Shown here piece after piece: positions 19,684 to 25,234 of a stretch of DNA of 25,234 nt. Position numbers and translations under genes: made by a program. Position 1 is the stretch's first letter. Every line of letters starts with the position of its first letter. This stretch comes from DASUNQ01 sp036277075 (GTDB lineage: Bacteria > Acidobacteriota > Thermoanaerobaculia > Multivoradales > UBA5704): positions 1 to 25,234 of the forward strand of contig DASUNQ010000235.1 of assembly GCA_036277075.1 (NCBI GenBank), written 5' to 3'. The notes beneath the pieces were generated by a model. It was given only the letters and a program-made list of their open reading frames with translations, had not been told where the DNA came from and did not search any database.

Positions 19684-20990
19684 AGATCCTCCTCGTCACC
19701 TCCCGCTACCCCTGGCCCCCGCGCCGCGGCGACCAGATGCGGGCGGTGCAGCAGCTCGACTTCCTGACCGCCGAGCACGAGGTCACCCTGCTGACGCCGG
19801 AGCCGGGGCCGGGCCAGCCGCCCCCCTCGCCGGACGCGCCGTACCGCGTCGAGACCTACCGCCAGCGCGGCCACGCCGCGGCGCTCTCCGGCATGGGGCG
19901 GGCGGTGCTCAAGAACCTGCCGCTGCAGAGCGGCCTCTTCTACCAGCCCGACCTCGGCCGCAAGCTCCGCGCCCTCGCCCCGGCGCACGACCTCGGCATC
20001 CTCCAGCTCGTGCGCCTGGCGATCCACCTCGGCGACTTCGGCGAGACGCCGCTCCTGGTCGACCTCATCGACAGCCTGTCGCTCAACTTCTCGCTGCGCG
20101 CCGACGTCGACCGCCGCTGGCTGCGCCCGGTCCTGCGCCTCGAGGCCCACCTCCTGGCGCTCTGGGAGCGGCGGCTGGTCGAGCGCGCCGCCGGCGTCCT
20201 CGTCGTCTGCGAGCGCGACCGGCAGGCGCTCGAGAACCGCCTGCCGCCCGAGCTGGCGCGCAAGGTGACGGTCGTCCGCCTGGCGATGCGCGAGCGCACG
20301 CCCGAGCACGCCCCGGCGGAGCCGCCGGTGCGCGTCGCGGCGGCCGCCGAGGGGCGCCCGGTGCTGATGATCACCGGCAACCTCGGCTACTTCGTCAACG
20401 TCGACGCCGTGACCTGGTGGCTGGCCGAGGTCTGGCCCGAGATCCGCAAGCGCCGGCCCGACGTGCGCGTGGTGGTGGCCGGGGACCGCCCGCAGGCGGT
20501 GGTCCGCCGGGCGGTGGCCGAGGCCGGGGAGGCGGTCGAGCTGATCGCCTCCCCCCCCGACCTGCGGTCGCTCCTCCAGCAGGCGACCCTGGCGCTGGCG
20601 CCGATGCGCTGCGGCTCGGGGGTGCCGATCAAGGTGCTGGAGGCCTGGTCGGTCGGGGTGCCGGTGGTCGCTTCGCCTTGGGCCGTGGCAGGGACGACCG
20701 GGCGGCAGGGGGAGGACTTCTGGCTCGTCGGGCACCCCATCGAATGGGTGCGCGCGATCCTCGACCTCCTCGGCGAGCCTGCAGAGCGCGAGCGCTTGGG
20801 GCAGAATGGGCGCCGGCGGCTCGCCGCCGACTACTCGCGCCCGGTCGTGCGCGGGCAGCTCCTGGCGAGCCTGCGCGCTCTGGCGCTGCCGGCCTCGCCG
20901 GCCGAAAAGGGAGCCGAGACACCGACATGTGCGGCATCGCCGGTCTTTTCCACTTCCGCTCCGGGAGGCCCGTCGCCCCGGAAGAGCTGA
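19680..20990 (+). CDS. Family 4 glycosyltransferase (GT-B fold)
   Basis: A 436-aa cytoplasmic glycosyltransferase. The N-terminal domain begins KILLVTSRYPWPPRRGDQMR, the classic Gly-rich acceptor-side loop, and contains LLVDLIDSLSLNFSLR. The C-terminal nucleotide-sugar domain has VLMITGNLGYFVNVDAVTWW, VRVVVAGDRPQAV and LALAPMRCGSGVPIKVLEAWSVGVPVVAS, with the Glu of the E-x7-E-like region. The GTG start overlaps the ribBA stop by 4 bases. The last 21 codons (TCAASPVFST...) overlap the start of the amidotransferase gene in another phase, so homology probably ends near LRALALPASPAEKG. Context with asnB suggests a surface polysaccharide or glycan role; the donor and acceptor are unknown. Confidence 0.88.
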   Translation: MKILLVTSRYPWPPRRGDQMRAVQQLDFLTAEHEVTLLTPEPGPGQPPPSPDAPYRVETYRQRGHAAALSGMGRAVLKNLPLQSGLFYQPDLGRKLRALAPAHDLGILQLVRLAIHLGDFGETPLLVDLIDSLSLNFSLRADVDRRWLRPVLRLEAHLLALWERRLVERAAGVLVVCERDRQALENRLPPELARKVTVVRLAMRERTPEHAPAEPPVRVAAAAEGRPVLMITGNLGYFVNVDAVTWWLAEVWPEIRKRRPDVRVVVAGDRPQAVVRRAVAEAGEAVELIASPPDLRSLLQQATLALAPMRCGSGVPIKVLEAWSVGVPVVASPWAVAGTTGRQGEDFWLVGHPIEWVRAILDLLGEPAERERLGQNGRRRLAADYSRPVVRGQLLASLRALALPASPAEKGAETPTCAASPVFSTSAPGGPSPRKS

Positions 20991-22846
20991 ACGCCATGCA
21001 CGCCCGGCTCGCCCACCGCGGGCCGGACGACGAGGGGACGTTCTACGACGGCCCCCTCGGCCTCGCCCACCGCCGCCTCACCATCCTCGACACCTCCCGC
21101 CGCGGCCGCGGGCCGATGGCGAGCGCCGACGGCGCAGCCGTGATCACCTACAACGGCGAGGTCTACAACTTCGTCGAGCTGCGCCGCGAGCTGGAGGCGC
21201 GCGGCCACGCCTTCCGCACCACCACCGACACCGAGGTCCTCCTCCACCTCTGGCAGGTGCGCGGCCCGGACATGCTGCGGAGCTTGAACGGCATGTTCGC
21301 CTTCGGGCTCTGGGACCGCGCGGCGCGCACCCTCTTCCTCGCCCGCGACCACGTCGGCGTCAAGCCGCTCTACTGGGCCGAGACGCCGGACGGGATCGCC
21401 TTCGCCTCCGAGGTCAAGGCGCTGCTGCCGGTGCTGCCCGGGCGGCCCGAGGTCGACCTGCCGATGCTCGACGCCTACCTCTCGGTCGGCTACGTGCCGA
21501 CCGAGCGGACGCTCTTCGCCGGGATCCGCAAGCTCCGCCCCGGTTGGTGCCTGACGGTGCGCGACGGGCGGGTGGAGGAGCGGCCCTGGTGGGACGTCGA
21601 GGTCGCCCCCGACCCGCGGCTCGACGAGGAGGAGTGCGTGCGCGAGGCGATGGCGCTGCTGCGCGACGCGGTGCGCATCCAGCTGCGCAGCGACGTGCCG
21701 CTCGGCGTCTTCCTCTCCGGCGGCATCGACTCCTCGGCGGTCGTCGCGCTGATGCACGAGATGGGCATCCGCGACATCGAGACCTTCACCGTCGCCTACG
21801 ACTTCGGCCCCGGCTTCGACGAGACCCGTTACGCGCGGCAGGTGGCCGAGCGCTTCCAGACCCGCCACCGCGAGGTCTTCGTGACGCCGCGCGAGTTCCA
21901 GGAGTTCGTGCCCGAGCTGGTCTGGCACCTCGACGAGCCGGTGACCGAGGCGGCGGCGGTCTCGCTCTTCTTCGTCGCGCGGCTGGCGCGCGAGAGCGTC
22001 ACCGTGGTGCTGTCGGGCGAGGGGTCGGACGAGGTCTTCGGCGGCTACCCGATCTGGAAGTACATGCAGACCGTCGACCGCTACGGCCGCCTGCCGGCGG
22101 CGGTTCGCGCCGTCGTCTCGCCCGCGCTCGGCCTCGCCGGGCCGAAGTGGCGCAAGTACACCGACCTCGCCGAGCGGCCGCTCGAGGAGCGCTACCTCGG
22201 CGTCTCCTTCTACGAGCGGGCGACCAAGGAGCGGCTGGTGGCCCCGGAGCTGGCGCGGGCGGTCGACGGCTGCTCGCTGCCGCAGCTCCTCCGCCCCTGG
22301 TACGACCGCACCGCCGGGCAGGACGCGCTGGCGCGGATGATGTACGTGGACTTGAAGGCCTGGCTCCCCGACGACCTGCTGGTCAAGGCCGACAAGATGA
22401 CGATGGCCAACTCGCTGGAGCTGCGGGTGCCGTTCCTCGACCACCGTCTCGTCGAGTTGGGCGGGCGCATCCCGCCGCGCCTGCGGATCAAGGGCTGGAC
22501 GACCAAGCACGTGCTCAAGAAGGGGCTCGAGGGCCTGCTGCCGCGCGAGATCGTCCACCGCGGCAAGATGGGCTTCCCGACGCCGCTCAAGCGGATGTTC
22601 GCCGGCGAGATGCGGGAGTACGTCGCGGACGTCCTGGGCGGCGACCGCCACCTCCAGCGCGGCTACTTCCGTCCCCAGGTGGTGCGCGAGCTCCTCGCCG
22701 AGCACCTCGCCGGCCGCCGCGACCACCACCGCGTGCTCTGGCAGCTCCTCGTCCTCGAGGAGTGGCACCGGCGGTTCATCGACGGCCCGGCCGTCCCCCC
22801 CGGCTCCGCCGGTGACCCGAGCGTCGGCGCTTGGCGCGGCTTTTGA
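20927..22846 (+). CDS. asnB: Asparagine synthase (glutamine-hydrolysing)-like amidotransferase
   Basis: A 639-aa class II amidotransferase. The ATG at 20927 is fixed by the requirement for Cys2 (MCGIAGLFHF), the nucleophile after Met removal. The glutaminase domain (about 1-210) shows LAHRGPDDEG, HRRLTILD, ITYNGEVYNF, NGMFAFGLWD and ARDHVGVKPLYW. The synthetase domain has the PP-loop FLSGGIDSSAVVAL (about 261-274), FDETRYARQVAERF, LSGEGSDEVFGGYP and VKADKMTMANSLELRVPFLD. AAGGGAG lies 13 bases upstream. The length (about 640) and glycosyltransferase neighbour are typical of the AsnB paralogues in polysaccharide clusters, which may amidate a sugar or peptide rather than make asparagine; that substrate question is open. 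Confidence 0.93.
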   Translation: MCGIAGLFHFRSGRPVAPEELNAMHARLAHRGPDDEGTFYDGPLGLAHRRLTILDTSRRGRGPMASADGAAVITYNGEVYNFVELRRELEARGHAFRTTTDTEVLLHLWQVRGPDMLRSLNGMFAFGLWDRAARTLFLARDHVGVKPLYWAETPDGIAFASEVKALLPVLPGRPEVDLPMLDAYLSVGYVPTERTLFAGIRKLRPGWCLTVRDGRVEERPWWDVEVAPDPRLDEEECVREAMALLRDAVRIQLRSDVPLGVFLSGGIDSSAVVALMHEMGIRDIETFTVAYDFGPGFDETRYARQVAERFQTRHREVFVTPREFQEFVPELVWHLDEPVTEAAAVSLFFVARLARESVTVVLSGEGSDEVFGGYPIWKYMQTVDRYGRLPAAVRAVVSPALGLAGPKWRKYTDLAERPLEERYLGVSFYERATKERLVAPELARAVDGCSLPQLLRPWYDRTAGQDALARMMYVDLKAWLPDDLLVKADKMTMANSLELRVPFLDHRLVELGGRIPPRLRIKGWTTKHVLKKGLEGLLPREIVHRGKMGFPTPLKRMFAGEMREYVADVLGGDRHLQRGYFRPQVVRELLAEHLAGRRDHHRVLWQLLVLEEWHRRFIDGPAVPPGSAGDPSVGAWRGF

Positions 22847-22871
22847 ATTCGACGGCCAGGGGAGAACGGCG

Positions 22872-23074
22872 ATGCCATCGTCTTTCGCGGTCTATCTGAT
22901 CGGTTTCATCATCCTGATCATCGGGCTCGCGTTCGCGGCCTACTTGGCCGGCGCGCCGCCGGTGTGGATCGCCGTCGGCGTCATCTGCCTGATCGGGATC
23001 GGCGTCCTGACGGGGGTGACGAAGACCACCCGCCGCGATCCCACGGACTCGGCGGGAGGACCGCCTCCCCGGGT

Positions 23075-23078
<4 letters not shown>
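22872..23078 (+). CDS. Small two-helix membrane protein, unknown function
   Basis: A 68-aa protein with two hydrophobic segments (VYLIGFIILIIGLAFAAYLAG and PPVWIAVGVICLIGIGVLTGV) and a short polar tail (TKTTRRDPTDSAGGPPPRV). The ATG at 22872 has GGGGAG 8 bases upstream. Although small it is convincingly coding: strong ribosome site, two clean helices and an exact fit between asnB (25 bases away) and pilB. Similar short inner-membrane proteins are scattered among GC-rich Gram-negatives as hypothetical proteins (from memory). Its TAG stop shares CTAG with the pilB stop on the other strand. Confidence 0.8.
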
Positions 23079-24823
<1,745 letters not shown>

Positions 24824-24867
24824 TCCCGACGCTATCTCCCCTCGAATCAGCGGAAAGAGGAGGCAGC

Positions 24868-25234
24868 CTAGCAGGCCCCCCGGGGGGCTACTTGGCGCAG
24901 GCTTTCCAGCGCGCGCTCGGCGACGCGCTCCGGCGGCAGGTCGCGGAGCAGCGCCTGCCGCAGCGCCCGCTCGGGGGCGCCGTAGGGGCCGTGCCGTTCG
25001 GGGTGCGTCGGTCCCATGACCATGAAGACCGGCGTGCCGAGCGCGTGCGCCAGGTGCGTGGGGCCGGTGTCGCCGCCGAGGAAGAGGCGGGCGGCGCGGG
25101 ACAGCGCGACGAGGCTCGGCAGGTCGGGAGCCGGGACGGCGCGCGCGGCGCCGGCGGCGGCCGTCTCGACCGCCGCCGCGAGAGGCTCCTCGCCGGGCGC
25201 GACCGCGACGCGGGTCGGAAGCCCCGAGGCGTCG
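24868..25234 (-). CDS. Glycosyltransferase family 9 (heptosyltransferase-like), C-terminal part, cut by window edge
   Basis: The minus-strand frame enters from the right edge and ends at the TAG 24870-24868, giving about 122 residues. The diagnostic GT9 block is LFLGGDTGPTHLAHALGTPVFMVMGPTHPERHGPYG, equivalent to the D-[ST]-GP-HLA and GPT-P-R-GPYG motif that binds the ADP-heptose donor in WaaC/WaaF. The upstream portion (VAPGEEPLAAAVETAAA, APDLPSLVALSRAARLF) matches the usual helix and strand before it. The function is transfer of a heptose or similar sugar to LPS inner core, at the cytoplasmic face. pilB follows after 44 bases on the same strand. The start lies outside the window. Confidence 0.88.
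   Translation of the reverse strand, partial: DASGLPTRVAVAPGEEPLAAAVETAAAGAARAVPAPDLPSLVALSRAARLFLGGDTGPTHLAHALGTPVFMVMGPTHPERHGPYGAPERALRQALLRDLPPERVAERALESLRQVAPRGAC
24875..24888. repeat. 14-bp perfect palindrome GCCCCCCGGGGGGC
   Basis: Perfect GC-only dyad inside the last codons of the heptosyltransferase gene, between it and pilB. With no spacer it would fold only as a strained hairpin, and no T-run follows on either strand, so it is not a classical terminator. It may be chance in a GC-rich genome. Confidence 0.4.

Noticed and set aside
24875..24888. GC palindrome as a Rho-independent terminator before pilB
   Set aside because: No loop and no following T-run on either strand, and it is inside the heptosyltransferase coding sequence.

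Overview
The window is a very GC-rich stretch of chromosome from a diderm (outer-membrane) bacterium. Evidence for an outer membrane is a TamB/Omp85 pair, a PagL-type lipid A deacylase, an O-antigen ligase-like protein, a heptosyltransferase and a type IV pilus ATPase. The mix of an RNase Y/YmdB pair with a full LPS machinery, a MshEN-type PilB and frequent GTG/TTG starts would fit Acidobacteriota or another deep-branching GC-rich lineage. That placement is inference; there is no rRNA or tRNA here to test it. No CRISPR array, insertion sequence, prophage or tRNA was found.

Layout. 1-2171 (+): the end of RNase Y (rny), then the YmdB-type phosphodiesterase. 2168-5629 (-): a tightly overlapped four-gene operon, read right to left: GT2 glycosyltransferase, small LAB_N membrane protein, ArnT-like GT39 glycosyltransferase, and an unusual two-domain membrane protein. 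5701-6213 (+): a PagL-like lipid A 3-O-deacylase, diverging from that operon over a compact, possibly bidirectional promoter. 6262-7818 (+): a divergent Trm112/UPF0434 small protein and an O-antigen ligase/polymerase-like membrane protein. 7871-16372 (+): tlyA, nadK, tamB and an Omp85 protein with seven POTRA-like repeats, each joined to the next by a 4-nt overlap. 16383-16625 (+): the N-terminal stub of a cation:proton antiporter. 16701-18120 (-): an L,D-transpeptidase and a membrane-anchored Cache-like protein. 18121-18462: about 340 bp without a convincing gene, holding the ribBA promoter. 18463-23078 (+): ribBA, a GT4 glycosyltransferase, an asparagine synthetase-like amidotransferase and a small two-TM protein. 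23075-25234 (-): a GT9 heptosyltransferase (cut by the window edge) and pilB.

How the genes fit together. Most of the window concerns the cell envelope. The GT2/LAB_N/GT39 trio looks like a route that loads a sugar onto polyprenyl phosphate and transfers it to lipid A or another envelope acceptor. PagL would trim lipid A, WaaL-like would ligate or polymerise O-antigen, TamB/Omp85 would serve outer-membrane assembly, the L,D-transpeptidase would act on peptidoglycan, and PilB would drive pilus extension.

The most distinctive structural feature is compaction. Six same-strand junctions are 4-nt start/stop overlaps and all use GTGA or TTGA, never ATGA. Both convergent gene pairs end in a shared CTAG that supplies both stop codons. 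I did not find an obvious wholly new defence or mobile system. The best candidates for undescribed biology are the PH-like/His-rich membrane fusion protein (2168-2938), the lipid A remodelling locus around the shared promoter, and the rearranged segment 16626-18462.
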